From: Euphorbia lathyris
Lineage: Eukaryota; Streptophyta; Magnoliopsida; Malpighiales; Euphorbiaceae
Assembly: GCF_963576675.1 (NCBI RefSeq)
Contig: NC_088910.1
Span: 23,748,531-23,812,530 of the forward strand
Reading direction: 5' to 3'
DNA: 64,000 nucleotides
The position numbers were made by a program, and so were the translations under genes. Numbering within the stretch: the first letter of the stretch is position 1; each line of letters starts with the position of its first letter. Positions 11,815 through 21,966 of the stretch are shown here, piece after piece. The notes beneath the pieces were generated by a model. It saw nothing but the letters and a program-made list of their open reading frames with translations, did no database searches and was not told the origin of the DNA.

Positions 11815-12254
11815 TGATAGGGGTCAAAAACCCCTATCTTTGGGTACGGTTTTAGGACGGTTTTTAGGGTTATTTGGCTAATAAGCGAGCAATTCTCGCA
11901 TTTAAATGCTTTTGTGTGAGTTAGTTAGGAATTGAGAACATTCTATTTACTTTTCGTTGTTTAGGCTCATTTTGTAATCAATTTAGGCAAATACGGCCGA
12001 AATAGCATGCGTATTAGAATTCCGTTATCTTTTGAAGCTAATTGGTCCGTCAAAAGTCGCACCAAACGAAGCGTTTGCTCAAAATAAGCGATTGACGGAT
12101 CAATTTGGCTTTTGGACTAATGTTTTCTGGAGTTTTTATGCGTGTGCAGGTGTGAAGTCGGACGAAAAAGGTCGCGGAACTCATCGAGCGCGCTTCGGGC
12201 GAAAACGCTCGGCGAGCAGGGCCCCACGGGCCATTTCTGCTCGCCGAGCAGGCC
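11815..12254 (+). repeat. element C partial LTR, plus orientation
   Basis: The first ~440 bp of the LTR (TGATAGGGG start). It ends in the GC palindrome array, exactly where the fold-back occurs. Confidence 0.88.
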
Positions 12255-12304
12255 TGGACTTAAACCTGGACTCAAGTTGTCAAATAACCTGGACTTAAAC
12301 CAGA
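12255..12304. other. templated filler at fold-back junction
   Basis: Between two inverted LTR pieces lie about 50 bp holding the 14-bp word CCTGGACTTAAACC twice. The right copy is part of a 21-nt perfect match (12284-12304) to the reverse complement of the U5 sequence seen at 59033-59053 in solo LTR S. It looks like copied-in filler from another part of the same LTR family. Confidence 0.7.
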
Positions 12305-12755
12305 GGCCTGCTTGGCGAGCAGAAATGGCTCGTGGGGCCCTGCTCGCCGAGCGTTTTCGCCCGAAGCGCGCTCGATCCAAGCTCGATGAGTTCCGCGACC
12401 TTTTTCGTCCGACTTCACACCTGCACACGCATAATAACTCCGGAAAACATTATTCCAAAAGCCAAATTGATCCGTCAATCGCTTATTTTGAGCAAACGCT
12501 TCGTTTGGTGCGACTTTTGACGGACCAATTAGCTTCAAAAGATAACGGAATTCTAATACGCATGCTATTTCGGCCGTATTTGCCTAAATTGATTACAAAA
12601 CGAGCCTAAACGACGAAAAGTAAATAGAATGTTCTCAATTCCTAACTAACTCACACAAAAGCATTTAAATGCGAGAATTGCTCGCTTATTAGCCAAATAA
12701 CCCTAAAAACCGTCCTAAAACCGTACCCAAAGATAGGGGTTTTTGACCCCTATCA
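12305..12755 (-). repeat. element C truncated 5' LTR, minus orientation
   Basis: The first ~450 bp of the LTR read on the minus strand from TGATAGGGG at 12755, inverted relative to 11815-12254. It supplies the outer integration end next to the gtagg duplication. Confidence 0.88.
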
Positions 12756-13177
12756 GTAGGGTTGACAAAAATTGTTTTCTCTTTTACCACAGTTGCTAGG
12801 TGGTCCTGGTTATCATCAGCAACCCGTAGATTATGGTAGAATTCCCTTACTAAGTCAGGGTATGTTGGATCTCTGATTGAGAACAACTCGGTCCAGCCAT
12901 TCTTCGATATCCATTCACAGAATGGTTGCTCGGTTTCTACGAAAGCCTCAGAGAACCACCTTGAGTGGTCAATCTTCCACTCTCTAACGTTTTCGAAGAC
13001 CTTAGTATAGGTTCTGACTTTGGTCAACTTTCCTTTAGAGGAGGTGGCTTGGCCAGCTTTGCCTTTGCTCGGTGTAGTAGCCTCAGTCGTTCCAGGCGGA
13101 GTAGAATGCCTGGAAGGTTCATCGGAACTGGTCTTAGAGTGACCGACACCGGAGATGTTCAAGGAAATATTAGTCAT
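12756..13177 (-). pseudogene. copia extra ORF, N-terminal part, cut by element C
   Basis: Codes for MTNISLNISGVGH, a Ser/Thr/Lys-rich linker and then the start of a domain of the type annotated as 'putative plant transposon protein' (WISKNGWTELFSIRDPTYPDLV, here split for length at the following Arg). The frame stays open for 139 codons to the insertion point and resumes in frame at 3357. The start is set by the ATG at 13177, which has a pyrimidine-rich leader and a TATA-like box about 105 bp upstream. Family assignment is by recall of motif style; the function is unknown. Confidence 0.7.
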
Positions 13178-13681
13178 AGTTTCAGAGAGGGGTTTGGAAG
13201 TTTTGAGAGTTTTTAGAGAGAGAGTATTTATGCTAGAGAATTCGGTAAGTGTAAAGAGATAAAAAATGGGGATTTTCCCATTATTTATAGCTGTGAGAGG
13301 TGGATCTTATCGAATCCATGTGTCAGTTTTGCCTTGGGATTGTCAACCGACAAGGATCCTGGCATTCATGACACATTCGGCGCATACGTCATCCTAGGTG
13401 GCTATTCGCGTGCTTTAGCATTAAATGCAACGGATCTTATACTCAGCGTTTAGAATTCTAAACGTTTTATATTCTGAGTAGTCAGTTTTACACAAACGGA
13501 TGATTTAAGTAATTGATTTCTCAGTTTGAGATAACTACTCGGTGCCAATATTTGCTCAGTATGTGATATTCATTCATTTAGCATTAAATACTCAGCATAC
13601 ATCTATCCACTCAGCAAGTAACAGCATAAGTCATTCAGTATGGTAATTCACTCAGCATGAATATATATTAAGAGCTGGAAT
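13178..13681. other. spacer between copia pol and extra ORF
   Basis: No coding frame is supported. Contains the TATA-like box above and an unusual density of CTCAGC, CTCAGT and TCAGT words (13440-13680). Confidence 0.6.
13282..13289 (-). promoter_or_regulatory. TATA-like box upstream of copia extra ORF
   Basis: Minus-strand TATAAATA lies about 105 bp before the ATG at 13177, with a CT-rich leader in between. The spacing looks like a genuine plant promoter plus 5' UTR, so the extra ORF may have its own transcript. This is an inference from sequence only. Confidence 0.4.
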
Positions 13682-16600
13682 TTACTGAAGAGGATTAAAC
13701 ATACCAATGGCTTCTCTCAGTATGCTGTACTGCTCACGAGCCAATGGCTTCGTGCAGATATCCGCAAGCTGCTCATCCGTTGGGACATAGGTCAGCTTAA
13801 TCTCACCTTTGAGTACATGGTCTCTAATGAAGTCATGTCTGATGCTGACATGCTTCATCCTGCTGTGCTGAATTGGGTTCTTTGATAGATCAATTGCACT
13901 TTAGTTGTCACACTTGACCTCAATTGTCTTTGTTTGAACACCATAGTCTTCAAGCTGTTGCTTAATCCAAAGGACTTGAGCAACACAGTGTCCAACAGCA
14001 ATGTACTCAGCTTCAGTGGTAGACAAGGCTACTGACGCCTGCTTCTTGCTGAACCAGGATACAAGACAGCTTCCTAGGAAGTGGCATCCTCCAGAGGTGC
14101 TTTTTCGTTCAAGCTTGTCTCGTCCATAGTCAGCGTCAGTGTATCCAATGAGTGTAAAATCATGAGTGTTGGGATACCATAAACCTGCGTTCACTGAGCT
14201 TTGCAAATATCTAAGGATTCTTTTTACAGCTATGTAATGAGATTCCTTAGGGTTAGATTGATATCTAGCACAGTAGCATACTGAGAACTGAATGTCAGGT
14301 CTACTTGCTGTTAAGTAAAGTAGAGAGCCTATCATACCTCGATACAATTTGCTGTCTACCGACTTACCATTCTCGTTAGCACAAAGGACAGTGTCAGTGC
14401 CCATAGGAGTAGATATTGGCTTGCAATTTTCAAGATCATATTTCTTCAATATCTCCTTGGCATATTTAGCTTGACTGATGAAGATGCCATTTTTCCCTTG
14501 TTTGATTTGAAGTCCAAGGAAGAAGTTGAGTTCTCCCATCATTGACATTTCAAACTCAGTTTGCATTTGGTTGCTAAATTCCTTGCACATTGACTCATTA
14601 GTAGCACCGAAAATAATATCATCAACATATATTTGAGCCAGCAGGGTGTCTTTACCCTTTCTCTTAATGAATAAGGTTGTATCAGCTTTGCCTCTGACAT
14701 AATTTCTAGTCAGCAGGAAACTGGTCAGCCTCTCATACCAAGCACATGGTGCTTGCTTGAGGCCGTACAGAGCCTTTTTGAGTTTATAAACGTGGTTTGG
14801 GAATTTAGGATCCTCAAACCCTAGAGGCTGATTAACATAGACTTCCTCGTTTATAACTCCATTGAGGAATGCACTCTTAACATCCATTTGAAACAGTTTA
14901 AAGTTCATATAACTTGCATAAGCGCATAAAATTCTAATAGCCTCTAGCCTTGCCACTGGGGCAAAGGTCTCACCATAGTCAATACCTTCTTGCTGACTGT
15001 AGCCCAGAGCTACAAGTCTTGCTTTGTTCCTGACTACATTTCCTTGTTCATCCAGCTTGTTACGGAAGACCCATCTTGTTCCAATGGTCTTCTGACTCCT
15101 TGGATGTGGCACTAACTCCCATACATCATTTCTTCTGAATTGATCAAGTTCCTCTTGCATTGCGCTCATCCAGAATTCATCGTGCTCAGCATCAACGAAG
15201 TTCTTTGGTTCCTGAACTGAGACGAAGGCTACGTTGCTGAGGTATCTCCTGAGTTGATTTCTTGTCATCAGGGTATTCTTAGCGGCATCAAGAATAGCAC
15301 TCTCTGAGTGTCCTCTTGGTTTCCTTATCTCCTTTGGTAGATTGATGTCTTGTGTTGTCTGTGTTTCAATAATATCTGCAGGTGTAGATTGGTCAGTGAA
15401 AAAAATTTGAGGTTCACTTTTACCTTTGGTCAGCCCTTGAGGGAATGACTCAGCGGCTGTATGTTGATCAGCGGGTACTGAGTGTGGATCATCCTCGGTC
15501 AGCGGCTGATATCTTCCTGCAGGGTTAGTTTCGTCGAACTCAACATGTACTGACTCTTCTAAAACTTGAGTTCGTTTATTGAAAACTCTGTATGCTTTGC
15601 TGTTTGTTGAGTAGCCTAAAAAGATAGCTTCATCAGCTTTTGAGTCAAACTTAGCTAAGCTATCTTTGGTATTCAAAATAAAACATTTACAGCCAAAGGC
15701 ACGAAAGTATCCAATATTGGGCTTTCGTCCTTTCCAAAGTTCGTAGGGGGTTTTCTTTAGTATAGGTCTAACAAGAGCCCTATTAAGAATATAGCACGCT
15801 GTGTTGACAGCTTCTCCCCAAAAGTACTTTGGAAGCCTATGCTCACTCAGCATTGTCCTGGCTATTTCAACCAAGGTTCTGTTCTTCCTTTCAACAACCC
15901 CATTTTGTTGAGGCATTCTGGGAGCAGAAAAATTATGGTCAATGCCGCTGGCTTCACAGAATTCAACAAACTGTTGGTTTTTGAATTCTCCACCATTATC
16001 ACTTCGGATGTGAGCCAATTTTAGGTCTTTATCATTTTCAAGTTTTCTAACCAAATTTGAAAATGTCTCAAAGGTCTCATCCTTGCTACTCAGCAAGATG
16101 ATCCAAGTGTACCGAGAAAAGTCATCTACAATGACCAAGGAAAATCTTCTTCCACCCAGACTCAGCGGCTGGACTGGACCGAAGAGATCCAAGTGTAGTA
16201 ACTCTAATGGACGCTTAGTTGAGACAATGTTTTTGCTATGAAAAGATTGTTTGGTTTGTTTTCCAGCTTGGCAAGCGTGGCATAGTTGATCTTTTTCAAA
16301 TTTAAGTTCTGACAGTCCCTCAACCAATTGCTTTCTTGCTAATTTGGCCAGGAGGTCCATGCTTACATGACTAAGTCTCCTGTGCCATAGCCAGGAATTT
16401 TCTTCCTTTGATACTAAGCATACAGTTTTTGAAAACTTTTTCTCTAAGTTCAGCATGAAGACATTATCAATGCGAGGGGCAGTTAAAATTAACTCATTAG
16501 TCTTACCCTCGAATATTTTACATCCAATGTTATCAAATATAACTTTTCTCCCATTGTCACATAGTTGAGCTACGTTGAGTAAGTTATATTTGAGTCTGCT

Positions 16601-16810
16601 GACTAGGGAGACAGACTCAATAGTAGGATTACCTCCAACGGTTCCTGACCCTACTATCTTACCCATTTTGTTGTCTCCAAAACTTACGCTTCCTCCTCGT
16701 TTATGCTCAAATGTGATGAACTGAGTTTCATCACCAGTCATATGCCTTGAGCATGCGCTGTCAATATACCACATTTTTGACTTCTTAGCACACCTCAGGC
16801 TTACCTGCAA
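13682..16810 (-). pseudogene. pol: copia pol: protease, integrase, reverse transcriptase, RNase H
   Basis: The open frame runs from 16810 to a premature TAA at 13901-13903, then continues in the same frame to the natural stop at 13682 (end LREAIGMFNPLQ). Domains in order: aspartic protease ([12 protein letters not shown], about residue 15); GAG-pre-integrase (WHRRLSH, about 140); integrase core with acidic residues in LDLFGP, SDNGGEF and GVVERKNR; reverse transcriptase ([11 protein letters not shown], then YVDDIIFG, about 610-780); RNase H (GYTDADYG and [10 protein letters not shown], about 885-940), with ADICTKPL in the tail. Integrase before reverse transcriptase identifies copia. The stop falls in the conserved CDN...SAIDLSKNP motif. 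The frame lies two bases off gag, so the gag-pol join is itself disrupted or recoded. Confidence 0.92.
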
Positions 16811-16815
16811 TGTAA

Positions 16816-18548
16816 CTAGTTGCTTTTAGGTACCCAATTCTTTTTGGGTCCTGGTTTGTTAGGTTCAACAGGTAAAGCATCATATTTGATTTTATGGCGA
16901 CATACTTGGACAGTATGGCCATTCTTTCCACAGAAGTCACAGCTGACTTTCCGTTTAGGATATCTCACTGACTGGTCAGCACCCCAGTGCTGAGCATGCC
17001 AGCACACCTTTGTGGTGTGTCCTTTCTTCCCACAGAAGTCACACTGGACATTTCGCTGAGGATTCCATCTCTGCTGACCAGTACTTCGGTACTGAGTATT
17101 CAGAGGAATATTTCTTTTGTTTGGAACCTTTAGTTGGTTCTGAATAGATGTGATGTCCTTTCTCAGTTTCTTAGAATCTGATTGGACCTCAGAAACAAGC
17201 TTTTGCATAATTCCAATGTTACTATGCAAATCTGAGTTGTCCTGAAGAAGATATCGAAGGTCACTCAGTTTGACCTCCTCAACCTCGTCACATCGCCTGC
17301 TGAGTGCTCTAACCTTTTTATTACACTTTTTGACAAGTGTGTAGAGGTCACTCAGGGCATTAACCATTTCATTTCTGAGCAAGGGTAGTGATATTACCTC
17401 AGTTGAATGTTCCTCATCGTCAGATGCAATGGAAGGGTCAGCATGCTCAGAAACACATGGCTCAGCAAGTTTGTTAGCCATGAAACAAATCTTCGCTGAC
17501 TCAGTGGCATCAGCTTCAGATGATGATGAATCATCACTATCACTCCAGGTTGCCACCATTGCCTTCTTGTCGTTCTTTCTTTCTTTCCTCAGCGAGGGAC
17601 AGCTTGACTTGATATGGCCAGTTTGATGACATTCAAAGCAAGTTATGGGCTTTGTTCTGTCCTTCTTGTACTTGCTGTCGCTGGAGTCAGCTTTGTACTT
17701 ATCAAACTTCTTATAAGGCTTCTTAGAATATTTGTCATTCTTTTTGAACAACCTTTTCATCTTTCTGGTAAACATAGCCATCTCTTCATCGTCTGTTGAG
17801 CTCCCATCAGTGGAGTCAGCTTTCATGACAAGAGACTTTTGCTTCTTGTCTTCAGACTTTTCCTTCACCTCGAAATTCTTCATCGAGATCTCATGGGTCA
17901 GTAGTGAGCCGATGAGTTCATCATACTTATAGGTGGTTAAGTCTTGAGCTTCCTCAACAGCGGTCTTCTTTGCTTGCCAGCTTTTAGGAAGACTCCTAAG
18001 AATCTTCTTGACTTGTTCTTCCTCAGTGAAGATCTTCCCAAGTCTCTTGAGCTCGTTGATGATGTTTGTGAATCTTGCATTCATGTCTGAGATCCCTTCA
18101 TCATCGTTCATTTCGAACAGCTCGTACAATCTCATATGCTGGTTCACCTTGGATTCTTTCACCTTGTTGGTTCCTTCATAGGTGACCTCCAGCTTCTTCC
18201 AGATCTCCTGCGCTGACTCACAACCTGAAATCTTATTGTATTCTGCAGCATCGAGTGCACAGTGAAGCATGTTTATAGCCGAAGCATGATTTTGTAGCTT
18301 CTTGAGATCATCCTCTGTCCATTTGGTTCAGATTTGACAACCGTTTGGCCATCAACAGGAACAAATGGGCCTTGGACTATAGATAGCCAGGCACTCATAT
18401 TTGTAGCCTGAATGAAATTTTTCATCCTATTCTTCCAGAAGGTATAGTTAGACCCGAAGAATAGGGGAGGCCGAGTTATGGACAAACCCTCAGGTAGAAT
18501 CTGAGTTGTCAGATTTCCTAGGAGAAACCGAGTGCTGTTTTCAGCCAT
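16816..18548 (-). pseudogene. gag: copia gag with three zinc knuckles, frameshifted
   Basis: The N-terminal piece (18548-18273) includes LFFGSNYTFWKNRMKNFI, a motif typical of copia gag. The frame then shifts near 18325, and the main body (from 18270, 484 residues) carries the gag core (IWKKLEVTYEG through ILRSLPKSW) and a Lys/Ser-rich linker. A zinc knuckle, CFECHQTGHIKSSC, lies around residue 205. Two more near the C-terminus, CDFCGKKGHTTKVC and CDFCGKNGHTVQVC, look like a tandem duplication. Gag packages element RNA into particles. It ends at a TAG just before pol. Confidence 0.9.
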
Positions 18549-18596
18549 AGTGGGGATCAGCTCAAGGTAGTTAAACCTTGCACAGTGAGCTTTTAA

Positions 18597-18608
18597 GCTC
18601 TGATACCA
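18597..18608 (-). other. primer-binding site, initiator tRNA-Met type
   Basis: Minus-strand TGGTATCAGAGC, the standard copia primer site, two bases after the end of the 5' LTR (18611). Confidence 0.93.
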
Positions 18609-18610
18609 CT

Positions 18611-18995
18611 TGTTGGTCCCTTATAACCGGGGGGGGGGGGGGGATAGGAACTATTTAAAATTTTAGTACGTTAAGACTGACTTCTTTTTCTTTGAAAAAG
18701 GATTACACAACGCGCTGAGTAAATTAAGACACTAGCTTAGTCAACTGGTGACTAAGTCAGCTTCTTTCTTTGAGTCAGGAGATAACACTTGAGTCTATTC
18801 CTGAACTCAGATACTCAATACACACAACTCAGCGTGACCTCTTTACTTGGTCAGTTTTGTTTAAGCAAGCAATATATATATTAAGGAGTTTAAGGTTAAA
18901 AAGATGTTACTCAGCAGATTTATCCAGGTTCGGCCTCTAAGCCTACGTCCTGTCCCCGGAACACGTTCCGAGCTTTCGAATTCTCTACTGAGCTC
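18611..18995 (-). repeat. copia 5' LTR, truncated
   Basis: The LTR ends with ...ACCAACA (minus) at 18611. Only the last ~385 bp remain; at 18995/18996 it gives way to family-A Athila LTR sequence. A run of 15 G (18629-18643) lies near its end. Confidence 0.8.
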
Positions 18996-19470
18996 AATCT
19001 ACTCAAATACGCGGGGTGTATCATCCCTTACGCGGGGCGTGAAACATGGTGTCAGCAATAATTGCCTTATCCACAGACGCCATGTGGAATTGACTAGCAT
19101 ACGCGGGGCGTATGCCACCCTACGCGAGGCGTATGACACATGTCGGAAATGATTGGCCTAATCCTGAAAGTCAGACTGCATTGTCTCCCTGAGTCAACTC
19201 TTTGTACACGAGGCGTATCACCATATACGCGAGGCGTATCAGGCAGTTCCTCAATGTTAAAAGCTCAGAGATTCATTTACGCGGGGCGTGTTTCAGCTAC
19301 GCACGGCATAAAAGCTCCAATTCAAGCAATAAATCTTCAGAAACTCAAACACGCGGGGCGTACTTTAGCTACGCAGGGCGTGTTTGAGACAATTAGACAT
19401 GGAATTGGTCCACATGCAGGAGATTTTTGACGGAATGGACACTTACGCGGGGCGTATCATGGGATTTCTG
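18996..19470 (+). repeat. TACGCGGGGCGTA motif array (A1 U3)
   Basis: About eleven copies of a 13-bp inverted repeat (TACGC-GGG-GCGTA and variants such as TACGCGAGGCGTA), mostly in pairs with 7-8 bp between copies. They lie upstream of the TATA box. The short open frames through this region arise from the repeat and are not genes. Confidence 0.88.
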
Positions 19471-19534
19471 CACCAAATAATGTTGCTCCATACTTGTGCC
19501 TTGTGAAGTTACAACATTGCCCTTGCTTGATGTT

Positions 19535-19542
19535 TATAAATA
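19535..19542 (+). promoter_or_regulatory. TATA box of A1 LTR
   Basis: TATAAATA, conserved at the same place in A2 (50762-50769), the LTR fragment (52068-52075) and D (53630-53637 and 63006-63013). A polyadenylation-like AATAAA follows about 100 bp downstream. Confidence 0.7.
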
Positions 19543-20572
19543 GGAAGCTCTTGAATACCAAAGAGATACAATATATTTTAGAGAGCAAAAACTATACTTG
19601 TTTTAGTTTAGATTTGTGTTTTTAGGCTTTGTGTAATAAAACTCTTCCATCTCGAGAGCTTGTTCGTTGCTCCCGGCATTCCATCGAAGTACCGCTCCAT
19701 CTCTCCGCACACCAAGCTCGAGAGTTCCACCATTCAAGTCCTTAGAGACGGCTTTTGAGTCCGGTTAGCTAGTTCCGAGGGTGGATTCTTCCCTTTACAC
19801 TTGCTAATTAGCTTGATCTCATCCTATGTACTAGGCTTGTTTGTAATCCATATTTGCACCTTCCATATTTATAATTTATGATTCATAATCTTCTTTTCTA
19901 TATATGTGTTGATGTTTGTTACTTGTTTTGATATTTATAATTGATTGTTGTGTAGGAGAACGCGACTACCGACGCCATTCGAGCTATTTTTCAGGATTCA
20001 TATAGGTGTTGCCTTACCGGAAGTGACAAATCGGAAACCGTAGGAATTGACAAACCACGGAACTTACGGGCCCTAATTTCTGGTCCCAAGCATTAGACAC
20101 GCCTTGACTAGGAACCACGTCGTCTAAGTACTTCACGGGTCGGTCGAACTACACATAGTCGTCTTTGCAAGAGCAAAACATTAACCTTATGTGCATTAGG
20201 AGTCGTTATTTGTCATAGTTATAACTTATCACAAACCGTATCACTTCTTAAGAGTTTCATTACATAAATTTGCCTCACCCGTAGTTAGGAGTAGTTTGTA
20301 GTTGGTTCCCCCATCAACCTCAAAGTATTCACCGCTTAAATAACATATAAAACCGAGTCGTTTAATACTTGCAGTTATAAATCCCATGGATTCGATACCC
20401 GGTCTTAACCGGATTATTACTTGATACGACGGGGTACACTTGCCCCTAAGTAGTGACGTCTAGTAGATACAAAGCACTTAGAAAGACCACACCCATAATC
20501 ATAGCACAATCATCGTAATATATACATTTCGTCGTAGAAATACGACCACTAGACTTCGCGCTACCAAGTTTT

Positions 20573-20583
20573 TGGCGCCGTTG
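20573..20583 (+). other. truncated tRNA-Asp primer-binding site (A1)
   Basis: TGGCGCCGTTG is the first 11 bases of the site seen whole at 25049 and 54677. It then joins UTR sequence (GGAATA...) through a short shared word, TTGG. Confidence 0.85.
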
Positions 20584-21966
20584 GAATATGCGTCATTTTA
20601 AATAACGCGGAGGGCCGTGCAACCCCGCACTTAACGTTTGTTTTTCACTAACAAAAACAAAAATAAAAATCAAATAAACACAAAAATAATTAAACTAATT
20701 TATCAATTCTTAAAATTTTCCCGACACATTAACCCCCCTCGGAAATTATTTAAATGTTCCGTTGTTTGTCCTTAAATGTAAATATTGTCGGTACACAAAG
20801 GATCAGTTTTAGTAAGAAATTTTAGTCTTAATTTTGAAGTTGTAGAATTTATGCAAAGACTAGGTGATACTAAACAAAAGCATTGAGTCCTAACCCACAT
20901 GTCATCTCCATAATGAAACTTAAAAAGGCAATAAAGACGGGATGTTCGAGAGTCTAGCAAAGACTCGATAGTACACAATTTAAACTCGAATCCTTGTGAG
21001 ATATTTTTGAGCCTAAAAGAGTTCGTACGAGAACTCGATTTCTTTCACAATCTTCGAGAGTTTTGACTTCACTCGACTCATAGAGTTTGCACCTAATGCC
21101 GGGTTTAGTACATCTATCTTGGTTAAAATGGCAATAGATGATAAAACGGATCCACTTAGTCTAATTCTTTTCCTAATTTATTTTTCTCGTTTTTATCAAC
21201 CTATAGGAAACCCCTTTTGAGCCTATTAACCGACTTTTTGTTGTTAACACCCCTTTTAACATTTAACCCTTTTTCCTCTAGATTAAATACCAATAAAATC
21301 AATTCACACCCGAAACAAGCCAAGGCCTTGACAAATAAGCACCAAAAGTCCCCGAAGTCGTTTTTGTGTCGCTCTCAAAGCAAAAGAAAAATAATAAAGA
21401 GCAAAAAGGCATTTTCAAGCTCCACCCGAGCAATTTCGGGTATATTTTATAAACTCGCTAAGGCCTAAAATAAGAATACGGCGCGATCATTAAAACAGTA
21501 TTTAAACTTGAGTTTCCAAAAAAACTAACCACCAAAAAGCCACCCACATTACAACCCCCCTCCGGGTTCGTTTTTAATATTGCCAAAACCATAACATAGG
21601 AGGAAAAATCCGGATGAAAATGCAAACTCAACGTGATCTCAAGTAAGTGCAAAGAAGAGTGCTAAAACACCGACCCACCTAAAATTGAGCGTAAGAGCGA
21701 AATCCCTTGGTGAGGTACTATCGGGTTCTCAAAAGATAATCAACCCCCGTTAATATTGCCTATTAATCTTGATCATGGAGGTTTCAAACAAGTTTTGTAC
21801 TCAATTGTTTGCGTAGGTACTTACCTAAACCTTTGCATAAAACCGTAACTTTGAAATCACGCACTTGGCAAAACCAACCTTCGGTTTGTTTCTTAATTTT
21901 CTTAATCCCTTGTCTTTCGATTTCTTTTACTTGAGGACAAGTAAAACTTTAAAGTCCGAAGAGGTT
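20584..21966 (+). other. family-A 3' untranslated region (A1)
   Basis: Gene-free. It matches 48600-49975 (A2) almost throughout and 60660-62061 (D) less closely, and ends in a polypurine tract (AAAGTCCGAAGAGGTT). Small frames here are not supported. Confidence 0.8.

Larger units (their letters stand above)
3358..12755 (-). mobile_element. element C: palindromic Athila-type element, duplication gtagg
   Basis: The insertion is flanked by perfect 5-bp direct copies of gtagg (3353-3357 and 12756-12760). Its ends are the family LTR ends: TG...CA on the plus strand, TGATAGGGG...GCATCA on the minus strand. The interior is a giant inverted repeat, left arm 4533-8387 and right arm 8412-12254, around a 24-bp purine-rich spacer. 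There is no gag, pol or primer-binding site. It holds two copies of ORF1, one intact on the minus strand and one broken on the plus strand. It splits the copia extra ORF and is therefore younger than the copia element. Confidence 0.9.
1..18995 (-). mobile_element. Ty1/copia (Sirevirus-like) LTR retrotransposon, interrupted
   Basis: On the minus strand the order is 5' LTR piece (18611-18995), primer-binding site, gag, pol, spacer, extra ORF, polypurine tract and the start of the 3' LTR (383 down to the window edge). Integrase precedes reverse transcriptase, which is the copia order. The long extra ORF between pol and the 3' LTR is the layout of Sireviruses. Element C (3358-12755) sits inside the extra ORF. 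The 5' LTR stops abruptly at 18995, where family-A Athila LTR sequence begins, and the other end lies outside the window, so no target duplication can be checked. Lineage below copia is inferred from layout and motifs. Confidence 0.9.
18996..20566 (+). repeat. A1 5' LTR, 5'-truncated
   Basis: Matches the A2 LTR (49976-51793) from inside U3 to its end ...GCGCTACCA. Holds the TACGCGGGGCGTA array, a TATA box (19535-19542) and AATAAA (19635-19640). Confidence 0.88.

Noticed and set aside
3358..12755. Palindrome as a pure assembly error
   Set aside because: The arms differ by substitutions and indels, the join contains unique filler, and the ends have a perfect target duplication. Long-read confirmation is still the decisive test.
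19140..19430. Frames rich in YAGR and TRGV peptides (also 50346-50636, 53134-53601, 62404-62781)
   Set aside because: These peptides are translations of the TACGCGGGGCGTA motif in different frames, inside LTRs, and are not kept in phase.
20772..21652. Small frames conserved between A1 and A2 (20772-20978, 21217-21468, 21458-21652 and counterparts)
   Set aside because: Conservation reflects near-identity of the whole UTR; the same frames are broken in the more diverged D copy.
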